From contig NZ_JALLPL010000001.1 of NCBI RefSeq assembly GCF_023276355.1, positions 1,364,001-1,428,000 of the forward strand: a DNA stretch of 64,000 nucleotides. Direction: 5' to 3'. The notes under the pieces are model-generated. The model did not search any database. It was given only the letters and a program-made list of their open reading frames with translations, and was not told the origin of the DNA. This stretch comes from Haloplanus sp. XH21. GTDB taxonomy: Archaea > Halobacteriota > Halobacteria > Halobacteriales > Haloferacaceae. Made by a program: the position numbers and the translations under genes. How positions within the stretch are numbered: position 1 is the stretch's first letter; each line of letters starts with the position of its first letter. Below, piece after piece: positions 32,223-40,865 of this stretch.

Positions 32223-33113
32223 TCAGATGTACGGATTATCCGGGAGGTCGACGATGTCGTAGTCGGCTTCCGAGAGCCCATTCCGAACCGGTTCAGGGGG
32301 CTCCGATTTGAAGATCGCGGCAGTGAGTAGGCTGTGGTTCATGAACCCGAACCGACAGAGCAACCCCTTGATCGTGAGCCAGCGTCGAACTTTCCGTTGG
32401 AGTGGACCGTCCTCGCTCAGTTGTTCGTCCTCGACGCCGGACACGTACACGTCGTTGATCCCCTTGAACGCAACCGTGTCGTAGTTCAGGCCGAGAGCGG
32501 CTTTCTCCATCTCACGGCGGGAGAGGGTGTACTTATAGTTTCCAGACTCCTCGAACTCGAACCGTCCCGGGCCGATACTCCTGTCTGCGAGCCCGGCTGC
32601 TGCATCCAATAGTTTCTTTCCGAGCGGTGCGTTAATAAATGAGTCGCTGGGTTCGATCAGGACGACTCCTTTTCGAGCAACCCGAAGCATCTCGTAGAGC
32701 GCGAGCATCGGCCTCGGGAAATGGTGGTACGACTCCTTGCAGAACACGTAATCGAAGGATCCGTCGTCGAAAGACAGGGCCTCGGCGTTCTCCTGTTGGT
32801 ACTCCGGTATCAGCCCCATTTCTTCCGCTTCAGCCAACAACTCGGTCGAGATGTCCGTCGGCAGCGCCTCACAGCCGTGGTTGAGGATGTATTGGGCTTC
32901 CATTCCGAAACGACCGTCGCCGATGGTGAGCCACCGGGCATCGGGGTCGGCTTCGAGAATCGGGTCCAGGGTCCGGTACATCCGCTGATGTCGCCACGCG
33001 TCGACCGACCCGTCGTTCAGCCACTCCTCTGCCTTATCATCAGCCTGTTCACTATCGTAGTGGTCTTGGTGGCGCTCGTAGCTCGTTTCGTGGAAGCCCT
33101 GATCGGAAGCCAT
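32223..33113 (-). CDS. SAM-dependent methyltransferase, lower GC than its neighbours
   Basis: 296 residues. Class I methyltransferase domain: RWLTIGDGRFGMEAQYILNHGCEALPTDISTELLAEAEEMG (motif I, Gly-x-Gly variant), NAEALSFDDGSFDYVFCKESYHHFPRPMLALYEMLRVARKGVVLIEP (motifs II-III). The C-terminal third (KYTLSRREMEKAALGLNYDTVAFKGINDVYV) is of the type found in cell-surface polysaccharide or sphingolipid-like clusters. The codons are visibly less GC-rich and less acidic than those around it, which suggests acquisition from elsewhere. TATA-like GCTTATCC near 33142 fits a leaderless ATG at 33113. The 143-base upstream gap holds two short hairpins. Confidence 0.85.
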   Translation of the reverse strand: MASDQGFHETSYERHQDHYDSEQADDKAEEWLNDGSVDAWRHQRMYRTLDPILEADPDARWLTIGDGRFGMEAQYILNHGCEALPTDISTELLAEAEEMGLIPEYQQENAEALSFDDGSFDYVFCKESYHHFPRPMLALYEMLRVARKGVVLIEPSDSFINAPLGKKLLDAAAGLADRSIGPGRFEFEESGNYKYTLSRREMEKAALGLNYDTVAFKGINDVYVSGVEDEQLSEDGPLQRKVRRWLTIKGLLCRFGFMNHSLLTAAIFKSEPPEPVRNGLSEADYDIVDLPDNPYI

Positions 33114-33256
33114 CCTATCGTATGTGTTGGAAGACGTGGATAAGCATTTCCGGACCTCGCTCGCTGGGAACGAGCGTGCCGATATCGGTCTCTACCGCGT
33201 GACCCATCGTGAACCAGACCTCTCGGTACGACTGATAACCTAGTCGTTAGACTCCG

Positions 33257-33820
33257 TCAGTCCGAGATGAACTGATTGTCCCGCCAGTTGACGCCGTTTT
33301 TCTCGGCCTGGGACTGGCTGGGGTTCTCGACGACTTCGACCGACGCGGGTCGGTCCTCGCCCTCGACGATGCGGGTGGCCTTGAGTTCGTCGTCCTCCTC
33401 GACGATGGCCGTCAGCGTCCCCTTCTCGCACATCCGGGCGATGTCCTGCAGCACGAGGAACATGGGGTACTGGAGCGCGGTGTTCTGGAGCACCGTCTCG
33501 CGGTCGCCCTTGAAGCAGGCGAACTCGACGAGCTCCGACGGGATCTCCTCTTCTTCCTCTTGCCACGGGCCGCCGGCCCGGGGCGGTTCCTCCTCGTACA
33601 CCCGCGTCTCGGTGACGCTGGCTTTCAACTGGGCCGTCGGCGTGTACTTGCTCAGTTCGTCGTCTTCAGCGACGGCTTTGAGGATCAGCGTGTTGTTGCG
33701 TCGAGTGAGGTTGACGTCGTCGATCTCGGGGGGGAGGTCCGGGTCCCCCTCGAAATACTCTTGAACGTCTTCGAGTGGCAGTTCGAGCGTCGAATGGAGT
33801 CGATATACGCGGCCTGACAT
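33257..33820 (-). CDS. Highly conserved haloarchaeal protein of unknown function
   Basis: 187 residues starting MSGRVYRLHSTLELPLEDVQEYFEGDPDLPPEIDDVNLTRRNNTLILKAVA, followed by YTPTAQLKASVTETRVYEEEPP, an acidic patch, and IPSELVEFACFKGDRETVLQNTALQYPMFLVLQDIARMCEKGTLTAIVEE. I recall nearly identical proteins throughout haloarchaea (a DUF7110-type family, unverified), so it is under strong constraint. Ends in SQAEKNGVNWRDNQFI. No known motif, no membrane segment. Confidence 0.82.
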   Translation of the reverse strand: MSGRVYRLHSTLELPLEDVQEYFEGDPDLPPEIDDVNLTRRNNTLILKAVAEDDELSKYTPTAQLKASVTETRVYEEEPPRAGGPWQEEEEEIPSELVEFACFKGDRETVLQNTALQYPMFLVLQDIARMCEKGTLTAIVEEDDELKATRIVEGEDRPASVEVVENPSQSQAEKNGVNWRDNQFISD

Positions 33821-33935
33821 AGTTGGTTTCGGCGAAGGTGGCGCCACTACGCCCGTCTACCCCGTTGTAGGGGTCGTGTGCTTATATGGTCTACTGTTCT
33901 CGTTGGGCGACGAACACGTCGCGCGACAGCCGCTA

Positions 33936-34280
33936 TCACTCGCCGGCGAGCGTCGCTTCGAGTTCGCCGCGCTCGTCGAGTTCCGCGAGCACGTCGCTCC
34001 CGCCGATGAACTCCCCTTCGACGTACGTCTGGGGCGTCGTCTCCCACCCGCTGTGGGATTCGAGCGCGTCGCGGAACTCGTCGATCGCCGGCAGCACGTC
34101 CACCGTCTCGAAGTCGTCGACGTACTGGTCGATGAGTTCGAGCGCGCGCTGTGAGTAGCCACACTGGGGCATCAACCGGTTGCCCTTCATGAACAGCACT
34201 ACGTCGTTGTCCTCGATGGCCGCGTCGACACGCGTCTGTACGTCGTCGGCGTCGAGGTCGCTCCCGGGTTGGAACGTCAT
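33936..34280 (-). CDS. Monothiol-type glutaredoxin
   Basis: 114 residues. NDVVLFMKGNRLMPQCGYSQRALELIDQY with active-site CGYS (C40-S43), then WETTPQTYVEGEFIGGSDVLAEL carrying the cis-Pro (TTPQTYVEG) and GG-D glutathione-contact pattern. CGFS/CGYS monothiol glutaredoxins carry Fe-S clusters with glutathione or a substitute; haloarchaea use gamma-glutamylcysteine, so the partner thiol is uncertain. ATG 34278-34280. Confidence 0.93.
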   Translation of the reverse strand: MTFQPGSDLDADDVQTRVDAAIEDNDVVLFMKGNRLMPQCGYSQRALELIDQYVDDFETVDVLPAIDEFRDALESHSGWETTPQTYVEGEFIGGSDVLAELDERGELEATLAGE

Positions 34281-34333
34281 ACAACAACGTAGGGGACCGC
34301 GGGTAAAAGGGGTTGCGCAAGCCCCGATCACGC

Positions 34334-35734
34334 CTACTCCGTTGTGTCGTCGACGCTGTCGGCGAGCGTCGCGGCCCGTCCCGTGTACGTCGCCGGCGTC
34401 AAGCGTCGGAGTTCCGCCCGCACCGACTCGTCCACGTCCAGGTCGTCGAACAGCGCGCGGAAGTCGTCGAGAGTCACGCGCTGGCCCCGCGTGAGTTCCT
34501 TCACCCGCTCGTAGGCCGCGGTGTCGCCCTCGCGGCGCAGGATGGTCTGGACTGCCTCGCCGATGACCTCGGGTGTCGCCTCCAACTCCTCGCGCATCAC
34601 CGTCTCGTTCGGCACGACCTTCTCCAGTCCTGCCTCTGTCTTTCGGTAGGCGATGAGACAGTGGCCGAGCGCCGCGCCCATGTTCCGCTTGACCGTCGAG
34701 TCCGAGAGGTCACGCTGGAGGCGGGAGGTGGTGACGTAGTCGGCCAGGAACGTTAGATCGCTGTTGGCCTTCGAGAGGTTGCCCTCGCTGTTCTCGAAGT
34801 CGATGGGGTTCACCTTGTGGGGCATCGTCGACGACCCCGTCTCGCCTGCCACGGCTTCCTGCCCGAGATATCGGTCCGAGACGTAGAGCCAGGCGTCAAG
34901 ATCCAGGTCGAGGAGGGCGTTGTTGACGCCGCGGATCGCGTCGAACAGCGCCGCGATGTCGTCACAGGGGTTCACCTGCGTCGACAGCGCCGTGTGATCG
35001 AGACCGAGATCCGTGACGAACTCGCGGGCGACCGTCTCCCAGTCCACGTCGGGGTAGGCCGCCACGTGGGCCGCGTAGGTGCCCGAGGCGCCGGCGAGTT
35101 TCCCCGACAGGTCGTCGGCCGCTTCGCGGGTCCGACCCATCGCCCGCCCGAGGCGGGCGGCGTACACCGCCATCTCCTTGCCGAACGTCGTCGGCGTCGC
35201 GGGTTGGCCATGGGTGCGCGCCAGCATCGGCGTGTCGCGATACTCCCGAGCCAGCGACGCCAGTTCGTCGCGTACGTCCGCCAACGCCGGCAGGAGTACC
35301 TCCTCGACGGCGGGTTTGAGCAGCAGGCGGTGCGCGAGGTTGTTCACGTCCTCGCTGGTCAGGCCGAAATGGATCCACGGGTGGAGCGACTCGTCGGTCC
35401 GAGTCCGGAGGAAATACTCCACCGCCTTGACGTCGTGGTTGGTCGCGGCGTAGCCCTCGGCCCCCTCCGTTTCCAGACGTTTGACGAGTCTGGCGTCGTC
35501 GGCGTCGAACGATTCGTAGCAGTCCCGGAGCGCCGCCCGGTCGTCGCCGTCGATGGCGATGGGCGTCGCGTCGAGATTGGCCAGCGCGAGCAGGTATTCG
35601 ACTTCAACGCGGACGCGAGCGCGCATGAGCGCCGACTCGCTGGCGTAGGGTACCAGCGGTTCGGTGTATTTCGCGTACCGGCCATCGAGCGGCGAGACGG
35701 CCGCGAGCGGGTCGCTCCGTGGCAGATCGGTCAT
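34334..35734 (-). CDS. purB: Adenylosuccinate lyase
   Basis: Removes fumarate from SAICAR and from adenylosuccinate in purine synthesis. 466 residues of the fumarase/aspartase superfamily: AVSPLDGRYAKYTEPLVPY, TNHDVKAVEYFL, FGLTSEDVNNLAHRLLL, MLARTHGQPATPTTFGKEMAVYA and the signature GSSTMPHKVNPIDFENSEGNL (catalytic Ser loop). Divergent from purN-purH across a 457-base gap that includes strong hairpins; the purine genes therefore use separate promoters. Confidence 0.97.
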   Translation of the reverse strand: MTDLPRSDPLAAVSPLDGRYAKYTEPLVPYASESALMRARVRVEVEYLLALANLDATPIAIDGDDRAALRDCYESFDADDARLVKRLETEGAEGYAATNHDVKAVEYFLRTRTDESLHPWIHFGLTSEDVNNLAHRLLLKPAVEEVLLPALADVRDELASLAREYRDTPMLARTHGQPATPTTFGKEMAVYAARLGRAMGRTREAADDLSGKLAGASGTYAAHVAAYPDVDWETVAREFVTDLGLDHTALSTQVNPCDDIAALFDAIRGVNNALLDLDLDAWLYVSDRYLGQEAVAGETGSSTMPHKVNPIDFENSEGNLSKANSDLTFLADYVTTSRLQRDLSDSTVKRNMGAALGHCLIAYRKTEAGLEKVVPNETVMREELEATPEVIGEAVQTILRREGDTAAYERVKELTRGQRVTLDDFRALFDDLDVDESVRAELRRLTPATYTGRAATLADSVDDTTE

Positions 35735-35867
35735 GTCCGGGAGTGCCCCGGGACGACGCAAAAGCGTACCGATACGGCGGACAGTGGTGTGTGACGAGAA
35801 TCGGCGAATACTCCTAAGCTACTGCTGTGAACACCTCGAAAGCCGGGAGACCTTGGGTCACCCGAAC

Positions 35868-36109
35868 TCACGGCGACGTTGTCGCCGTGAAAGCCCCGAG
35901 TCGCTGGAGTCGGGGGGCTCGCTGCGCGCGCTCGCTTCGGTCGCGTGCTTACGTCACCGGGAGAGCAAAGCTCTCCCGAGCTCACGGTGGCGGAGCCGCC
36001 GTGAACGCCCGCCTTCCTTCAACGACTCGCCCCTTTCAGTCCCGCCCGCATCGGCTGGCCGACCAGCCGTCGCTGGGTGGGCTTTCGAGGTGGACGCAAG
36101 CGTTCCACC
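35868..36109. other. Highly structured intergenic region with six hairpins
   Basis: Perfect or near-perfect hairpins: TCACGGCGAC-GTT-GTCGCCGTGA (35868-35890), CCCCGA / TCGGGG (35894-35915), CGGGAGAGC-AAA-GCTCTCCCG (35958-35978), TCACGGTGGC-GGA-GCCGCCGTGA (35982-36004), CGGCTGG-CCGA-CCAGCCG (36052-36069), GGTGGACGC-AA-GCGTTCCACC (36089-36109). The first and fourth are near-copies with similar flanks. No ORF of normal coding quality. Could be a structured RNA, the 5' leader of the purine gene, or the remnant of an IS200/IS605-type element end; the rest of the purB-purNH gap is plain sequence. Confidence 0.55.
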
Positions 36110-36191
36110 GACAGTTCAGTCACATTCTACGCACAGTACATGGACTCAGCGAGTCGCAACTGTTTTTCCCTCGCGCGGGCCTCCCACGCAT

Positions 36192-37775
36192 ATGTTACGA
36201 ATCGCGGGTCTCGCCGGCAATCGCGGACGGAACCTGCTGCACATCGCGGACCGAGCGCCCGGTGGCGCCGAGGTGGCGGTCGTCTGTACCGACGACGAGT
36301 CGGCGCCCGTGCTGTCGTCGGCCGCCGACCGCGGGATTCCGACCGAGGTGGTCGGACGCGGCGCCGACGAGTCCACAGCGGAGCACGAAGCGCGCCTCCG
36401 AGAGCGCCTGGACGACTACGAGTTCGACCTCGTCTGCATGGACGGCTACATGCGCGTCCTCTCCGGCGAGATGCTCGACGCGCTGCCGACGACGCTCAAC
36501 GTCCACCCCTCGCTCTTACCCGCGTTCCGCGGCGAGGACGCCCACGAACAGGCGCTCGACGCCGGCGTCCGTACCACCGGCTGCACCGTCCACGTCGCGA
36601 CGGAGGAACTCGATGCCGGCCCCATCGTCACCCAGGAAGCGGTGCCGGTGTACGAGGACGACGACGCCGACGACCTGAAACGCCGCGTCCTCCACGACGC
36701 GGAGTTCAAGGCCTACCCGCGCGCAGTGAAGTGGTTCGCCGAGGATCGCGTCACGGTGGATCGCGACGCCGACGAGGTGACCGTCGAGGGCGACGACGAC
36801 GGCCAGTTCCCGACCCGTCGCGTCGTCTCCGATGACCGAACCCGGACGCTCCGCTACGGCGAGAACCCGCATCAGGAGGCGGCGCTCTACGCCGACGCCG
36901 CGAGCGACACCGCGAGCGTCGTTCACGCCCCGCAGTTGAACGAGGGCGCGAAGGCGCTGTCGTACAACAACTACAACGACGCCGACGCCGCCCTCGACCT
37001 GATTCGGGAGTTCGAGGACCCCGCCGCCGCGGTCATCAAACACACCAACCCGGCGGGGTGTGCGACCGCCGACTCGCTCGCCCAGGCCTACGACGACGCC
37101 CTCGCCACCGACGCCATGAGTGCCTTCGGCGGCATCGTCGCGCTCAACCGCCCCTGTGACGCCGCCACCGCCGACTCTATCGTCGAGTCGTTCAAGGAAG
37201 TCGTCGTCGCGCCGGGCTACACCGACGGCGCACTCGACGTACTCACCGACCAGGACAACCTCCGCGTCCTCGACATCGGGTCGCTGGGCGAGCGCACCGC
37301 GTCGCTGACCGAGAAACCGCTCGCGGGCGGCCGACTCGTCCAGGAGCGCGACGACTGGGCGCCGACCCGCGCGGATCTGGAAATCGTCACCGAACGCGAC
37401 CCGACCGACGACGAAATCGAAACGATGCTGTTCGCGTGGCGCACGCTCAAACACGTCAAATCCAACGGTATCGTCTTCGCGACGGGGACGGAGACGGTGG
37501 GTATCGGCATGGGCCAGGTCAGTCGCGTCGACGCCGTCCGCCTGGCGGCGATGAAGGCCGACGAACACGCCGAGGGGAAATCCGCCGAGGGCGCCGTGAT
37601 GGCCTCGGACGCCTTCTTCCCCTTCCCGGACGGCATCGAACAGGCCGCCGCGGCGGGCATCGAGGCCGTCATCCAGCCCGGTGGCTCCGTCAACGACGAG
37701 GACGTCATCGCCGCCGCCGACGACCACGGAATGGCGATGGCCTTTACCGGCAAGCGGACCTTCCGCCACGACTGA
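36192..37775 (+). CDS. purH: Fused PurN-PurH: GAR formyltransferase and AICAR formyltransferase
   Basis: 527 residues with two formyltransferase modules of purine synthesis. 1 to about 190: PurN-type, [42 protein letters not shown] with catalytic Asn-His-Asp residues ([10 protein letters not shown] and [17 protein letters not shown]). About 205-527: AICAR transformylase, [62 protein letters not shown] and [28 protein letters not shown]. The IMP cyclohydrolase (MGS-like) part of bacterial PurH is missing; archaea use PurO for this. ATG 36192 begins [18 protein letters not shown]; longer frames upstream cross the hairpin region and are rejected. Confidence 0.95.
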   Translation: MLRIAGLAGNRGRNLLHIADRAPGGAEVAVVCTDDESAPVLSSAADRGIPTEVVGRGADESTAEHEARLRERLDDYEFDLVCMDGYMRVLSGEMLDALPTTLNVHPSLLPAFRGEDAHEQALDAGVRTTGCTVHVATEELDAGPIVTQEAVPVYEDDDADDLKRRVLHDAEFKAYPRAVKWFAEDRVTVDRDADEVTVEGDDDGQFPTRRVVSDDRTRTLRYGENPHQEAALYADAASDTASVVHAPQLNEGAKALSYNNYNDADAALDLIREFEDPAAAVIKHTNPAGCATADSLAQAYDDALATDAMSAFGGIVALNRPCDAATADSIVESFKEVVVAPGYTDGALDVLTDQDNLRVLDIGSLGERTASLTEKPLAGGRLVQERDDWAPTRADLEIVTERDPTDDEIETMLFAWRTLKHVKSNGIVFATGTETVGIGMGQVSRVDAVRLAAMKADEHAEGKSAEGAVMASDAFFPFPDGIEQAAAAGIEAVIQPGGSVNDEDVIAAADDHGMAMAFTGKRTFRHD

Positions 37776-37815
37776 CCAGGCGAGACAGCGTGGCTCGTCA
37801 TTCGCTGTGACAACG

Positions 37816-37821
37816 TTTAAG
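37816..37821 (+). promoter_or_regulatory. TATA box of purK-purE
   Basis: TTTAAG in CAACGTTTAAGCGCG, centred 27 bases upstream of ATG 37846: predicted leaderless transcript of the purKE operon. Confidence 0.6.
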
Positions 37822-37845
37822 CGCGGGTCGCTATCACCTCCATCC

Positions 37846-39009
37846 ATGTCGATTACTGTTCCTGGCCCGACGATTGGCGTCGTCGGCGGCGGCCAACTCG
37901 GCCGGATGCTCGCCGAGGCGGCCGCGCCCCTCGGCGTCGAGGTCATCGTCCTCGACCCGACGCCGGACTGCCCGGCCGCGCCCGTCGCTCGCGACCAGAT
38001 CGTCGGCGACTTCGACGACCTCGAAGCGATCGGCCGCCTGGCCGACCGCACCGACGCGCTGACCTACGAAATCGAACTCGCGGATCCCGATCACCTGGCC
38101 GCCGCGAGCGCGGAGGCCGACGTGCCGGTCCACCCGACGCCCGAGACGTTGCGGACGATCCAGGACAAGTGGGCCGAAAAGGAGATGCTCGCCGACGCGG
38201 ACATCCCTGTCCCCGACTACCGCCGCATCGACGCGGTGGCCGATCTGGAGGCGGCCGTCGAGGAGTTCGGCGCCGTGATGCTCAAGGCGCGCCACGGCGG
38301 CTACGACGGTCGCGGCAACGTGCCCGTTCGCGCTGCCGCCGACGCCGAGGACGCCATCCGCGAAATCGGCTCGCTCGACGAGCCAAACGCCCTCGCCGAG
38401 GCCTTCGTCGACTTCGAGCGCGAACTCTCGGTCATCGGCGTTCAGGGCGACGACCAGGTGCGGACCTTCCCCGTCGGCGAGAACGTCCACGAGGAAGAGA
38501 TCCTGCGCGAGACGGTCGTTCCCGCGCGGACGAGCGACGCCGTTGCGGAGCAAGCGCAGTCGGTCGCCCGCGATGTCCTCGATACGCTCGATGGCCGCGG
38601 CGTCTTCGGCATCGAACTGTTCGAGACGCCGGACGGCGAGATTCTGGTCAACGAAATCGCCCCGCGGCCCCACAACTCCGGCCACTGGAGCATCGAGGGC
38701 GCGATCACCTCCCAGTTCGAACAGCACGCCCGCGCGGTGCTCGGGTGGCCACTGGGGTCGACCCGCCGTCGCGCGCCGACGGTGAGCGCCAACATCCTTG
38801 GCACTGTCGAGGAGTCCCGTCCCGCGGAACTCGCGGATGTCGAGACCGTCCTCGAACGCGAGGCGGCCCACCTCCACTGGTACGGTAAGGAGGAGGTGCG
38901 TCCCCTGCGGAAGATGGGCCACGTCACCGCGACGGGTGACGGCCTCGACGTCATCGACGACCTGCTCGAATCGACCCGTGAACTGCGCGACGGCCTCACC
39001 TTCCAATGA
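37846..39009 (+). CDS. purK: 5-(Carboxyamino)imidazole ribonucleotide synthase
   Basis: ATP-dependent carboxylation of AIR to N5-CAIR. 387 residues of the ATP-grasp fold: GVVGGGQLGRMLAEAAAPLG (N-terminal Rossmann motif), LKARHGGYDGRGNVPV (ATP lid), DFERELSVIGVQ, VFGIELFETPDGEILVNEIAPRPHNSGHWSIEG and HLHWYGKEEVRPLRKMGHVTATG. All family motifs present. Forms an operon with purE; the stop overlaps the purE ATG as ATGA. Confidence 0.96.
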   Translation: MSITVPGPTIGVVGGGQLGRMLAEAAAPLGVEVIVLDPTPDCPAAPVARDQIVGDFDDLEAIGRLADRTDALTYEIELADPDHLAAASAEADVPVHPTPETLRTIQDKWAEKEMLADADIPVPDYRRIDAVADLEAAVEEFGAVMLKARHGGYDGRGNVPVRAAADAEDAIREIGSLDEPNALAEAFVDFERELSVIGVQGDDQVRTFPVGENVHEEEILRETVVPARTSDAVAEQAQSVARDVLDTLDGRGVFGIELFETPDGEILVNEIAPRPHNSGHWSIEGAITSQFEQHARAVLGWPLGSTRRRAPTVSANILGTVEESRPAELADVETVLEREAAHLHWYGKEEVRPLRKMGHVTATGDGLDVIDDLLESTRELRDGLTFQ

Positions 39010-39617
39010 CCATCGACGACATCATCGACGACCTGCACGCACAGGCCGCAAGCGACCGCGACCCCGCGACGACGCCCGAGGTGGGCATCATCATGGGCTC
39101 GGATTCGGACCTCGACGTGATGGCGGGTGCCTACGACGCGCTCCGCGAACTCGGGTTCGCGGAACAGACCGACTACGCGGACCCGCCCGAAGCCCGCTTT
39201 ACCTTCGAGAGTTACGTCGTCTCCGCCCACCGCACGCCGGACCTGATGTACGCGTACGGCGAGACGGCGGCCGACCGCGGGCTAGATGTCATCATCGCGG
39301 GCGCGGGTGGGAAGTCCGCCGACCTGCCGAACATGACCGCCTCCATCGCCTACCCGCTGCCCGTCATCGGCGTGCCGGTCCAGGAGAAGTCGGTCGACTC
39401 CGTGATCGGTATGCCGACGGGCGCGCCCATCGTCGCCGTCGACGCCGGCAAGTCGTACAACGCCGCGCTGTCGGCGGTCCAGATCCTGGCGCGCGAACAC
39501 GACGAACTGGTCGACCGTCTCGACGCCGAACACGACGACCTCCGCGCGGGCGTCGCGGACGTTTCTCGTGACCTCCACGACCTGGGCATCGACGGGTTTC
39601 GCGAGCGCCACGACTAG
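39006..39617 (+). CDS. purE: N5-CAIR mutase (class I PurE)
   Basis: Moves the carboxyl group of N5-CAIR to C4, giving CAIR. 203 residues. GIIMGSDSDLDVMAGAYDALRELG (SDSD at 32-35), SYVVSAHRTPDLMYAYGETA (catalytic His), AGAGGKSADLPNMTASIAYPLPVIGVPV and SVIGMPTGAPIVAVDAGKSYNAALSAVQIL. Class I, matching the presence of purK. Has about 25 extra N-terminal residues (MTIDDIIDDLHAQAASDRD) and a C-terminal helix compared with bacterial PurE. Overlaps purK by four bases. Confidence 0.97.
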   Translation: MTIDDIIDDLHAQAASDRDPATTPEVGIIMGSDSDLDVMAGAYDALRELGFAEQTDYADPPEARFTFESYVVSAHRTPDLMYAYGETAADRGLDVIIAGAGGKSADLPNMTASIAYPLPVIGVPVQEKSVDSVIGMPTGAPIVAVDAGKSYNAALSAVQILAREHDELVDRLDAEHDDLRAGVADVSRDLHDLGIDGFRERHD

Positions 39618-39689
39618 CCGTCTCCGGCGGCGCGAAACGACCGAATTCGGGCGACTGGAGGCGTCAAGCGCGCGAATCCTCCCGAACGG

Positions 39690-39707
39690 CATAAATCAAC
39701 GCTTATG
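39690..39707 (+). promoter_or_regulatory. Likely nuo operon promoter
   Basis: CATAAATC at 39690-39697 and CTTATG at 39702-39707 are two overlapping TATA candidates in a GC-rich gap. They predict starts near 39720 or 39731, giving a short 5' leader of 17-28 bases before the nuoA ATG at 39748. Confidence 0.5.
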
Positions 39708-39747
39708 GGGGAGCACTCCTAACCGGCAGGACGACAGGAATCAAGGT

Positions 39748-40161
39748 ATGAATCAGTGGATAGCAATCGGTGCGCTCGGCGTGATGGGCGTCGCCATCCC
39801 CATTGCGATGATGGTGGTGTCGGCACTCCTCCGACCGAGCGTGTCCGAACAGGGAAAGACCGTCATCTATGAGAGCGGCGAGGTGCCGACCGGGACGGCG
39901 CACGCGCAGTTCAACATCCAGTACTACATGGTCGCGTTGCTGTTCGTCGTCTTCGATGTCGAAACCGTCCTGATCTTCCCGTGGACGCTGATCTATCGGT
40001 CCGCGCTGGAGAACGGTGCGACCCTCGCCGAGGCCCTCGCGCCGATGCTGGTGTTCATCGGCGTCCTCGTCGTCGGTCTCGGTTGGGCCTGGCGGAACGG
40101 TGCGGTCGAGTGGATCAAGAGTCCACGTGCCACCCGCCGTAAAACGGAACGTCAATCATGA
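39748..40161 (+). CDS. nuoA: Complex I subunit A
   Basis: 137 residues with three membrane helices (WIAIGALGVMGVAIPIAMMVVSAL, YYMVALLFVVFDVETVLIFPWTLIYRS, LAPMLVFIGVLVVGLGWAWR). The conserved NuoA stretch VIYESGEVPTGTAHAQFNIQYYMVALLFVVFDVETVLIFPW is present, including the Asp/Glu of FDVE. Membrane arm near the quinone site. First gene of the eleven-gene nuo operon; overlaps nuoB by four bases (ATGA). Confidence 0.96.
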   Translation: MNQWIAIGALGVMGVAIPIAMMVVSALLRPSVSEQGKTVIYESGEVPTGTAHAQFNIQYYMVALLFVVFDVETVLIFPWTLIYRSALENGATLAEALAPMLVFIGVLVVGLGWAWRNGAVEWIKSPRATRRKTERQS

Positions 40162-40865
40162 GTAGCGAACAGGAACGATTCGTCACGGACACAAGCCAAG
40201 TACAGAGCGAGACACGCGACGCCCGCCTCGGTGCCGCCGGCACCGACAACCGGTTCAACTCGAAACTTCGCGAGGCCTTCGGCTCGTCGCCGTTCATCCT
40301 CACGAAGTTCGACCGGTTCATGGAGTGGGTGCGCGGGTCCTCGATGTTCATGCTTCAGTTCGGCATCGCCTGCTGTAGCATCGAGATGATGCACACCTAC
40401 GCGGTGAAACACGACCTCGACCGGTTCGGGGCGGGTGTGCCGCGCGCCTCCCCGCGACAGGCCGATGTCATCATCGTCCCGGGGACCATCGTCTCGAAGT
40501 TCGCCCCGCGGATGAAGCGGGTCTACGACCAGATGCCCGAACCGAAGTTCGTCGTCGGCATGGGGTCGTGTACCATCTCCGGCGGGCCGTTCCAGGAAGG
40601 GTACAACGTCGTCAAGGGCGCCGAGGAGGTCATCCCGGTCGACATCCACGTCCCCGGCTGTCCCCCCCGTCCCGAGGCGCTGATCTACGGCGTCGCCAAA
40701 CTCCAGGAACGCATCGCCAACGGCGAGAGTTCGCCGGTCACGGTCAAGCCGTACGAACTCGAACAGTTCAGCGACCTCGACCAGGACGAAGTGGTCGACA
40801 AACTCGCCGACCAGATCGACGAGGACGACCTCGTCATGCGGTATAACTGGGCAAATTCGCCATGA
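40158..40865 (+). CDS. nuoB: Complex I subunit B (cluster N2 protein)
   Basis: 235 residues. Binds the terminal [4Fe-4S] cluster N2: adjacent Cys in FGIACCSIEMMH, GSCTISGG and HVPGCPPRPEALIYG, four ligands in all. A halophile-typical N-terminal acidic stretch of about 35 residues and a C-terminal extension (VTVKPYELEQFSDLDQDEVVDKLADQIDEDDL) exceed the usual length of about 180. Coupled to both neighbours by four-base overlaps. Confidence 0.97.
   Translation: MSSEQERFVTDTSQVQSETRDARLGAAGTDNRFNSKLREAFGSSPFILTKFDRFMEWVRGSSMFMLQFGIACCSIEMMHTYAVKHDLDRFGAGVPRASPRQADVIIVPGTIVSKFAPRMKRVYDQMPEPKFVVGMGSCTISGGPFQEGYNVVKGAEEVIPVDIHVPGCPPRPEALIYGVAKLQERIANGESSPVTVKPYELEQFSDLDQDEVVDKLADQIDEDDLVMRYNWANSP

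Noticed and set aside
35664-36191. N-terminal extension of purN-purH through the intergenic gap
   Set aside because: The extension would be translated from hairpin-rich DNA and has non-halophile composition; the enzyme starts normally at 36192.
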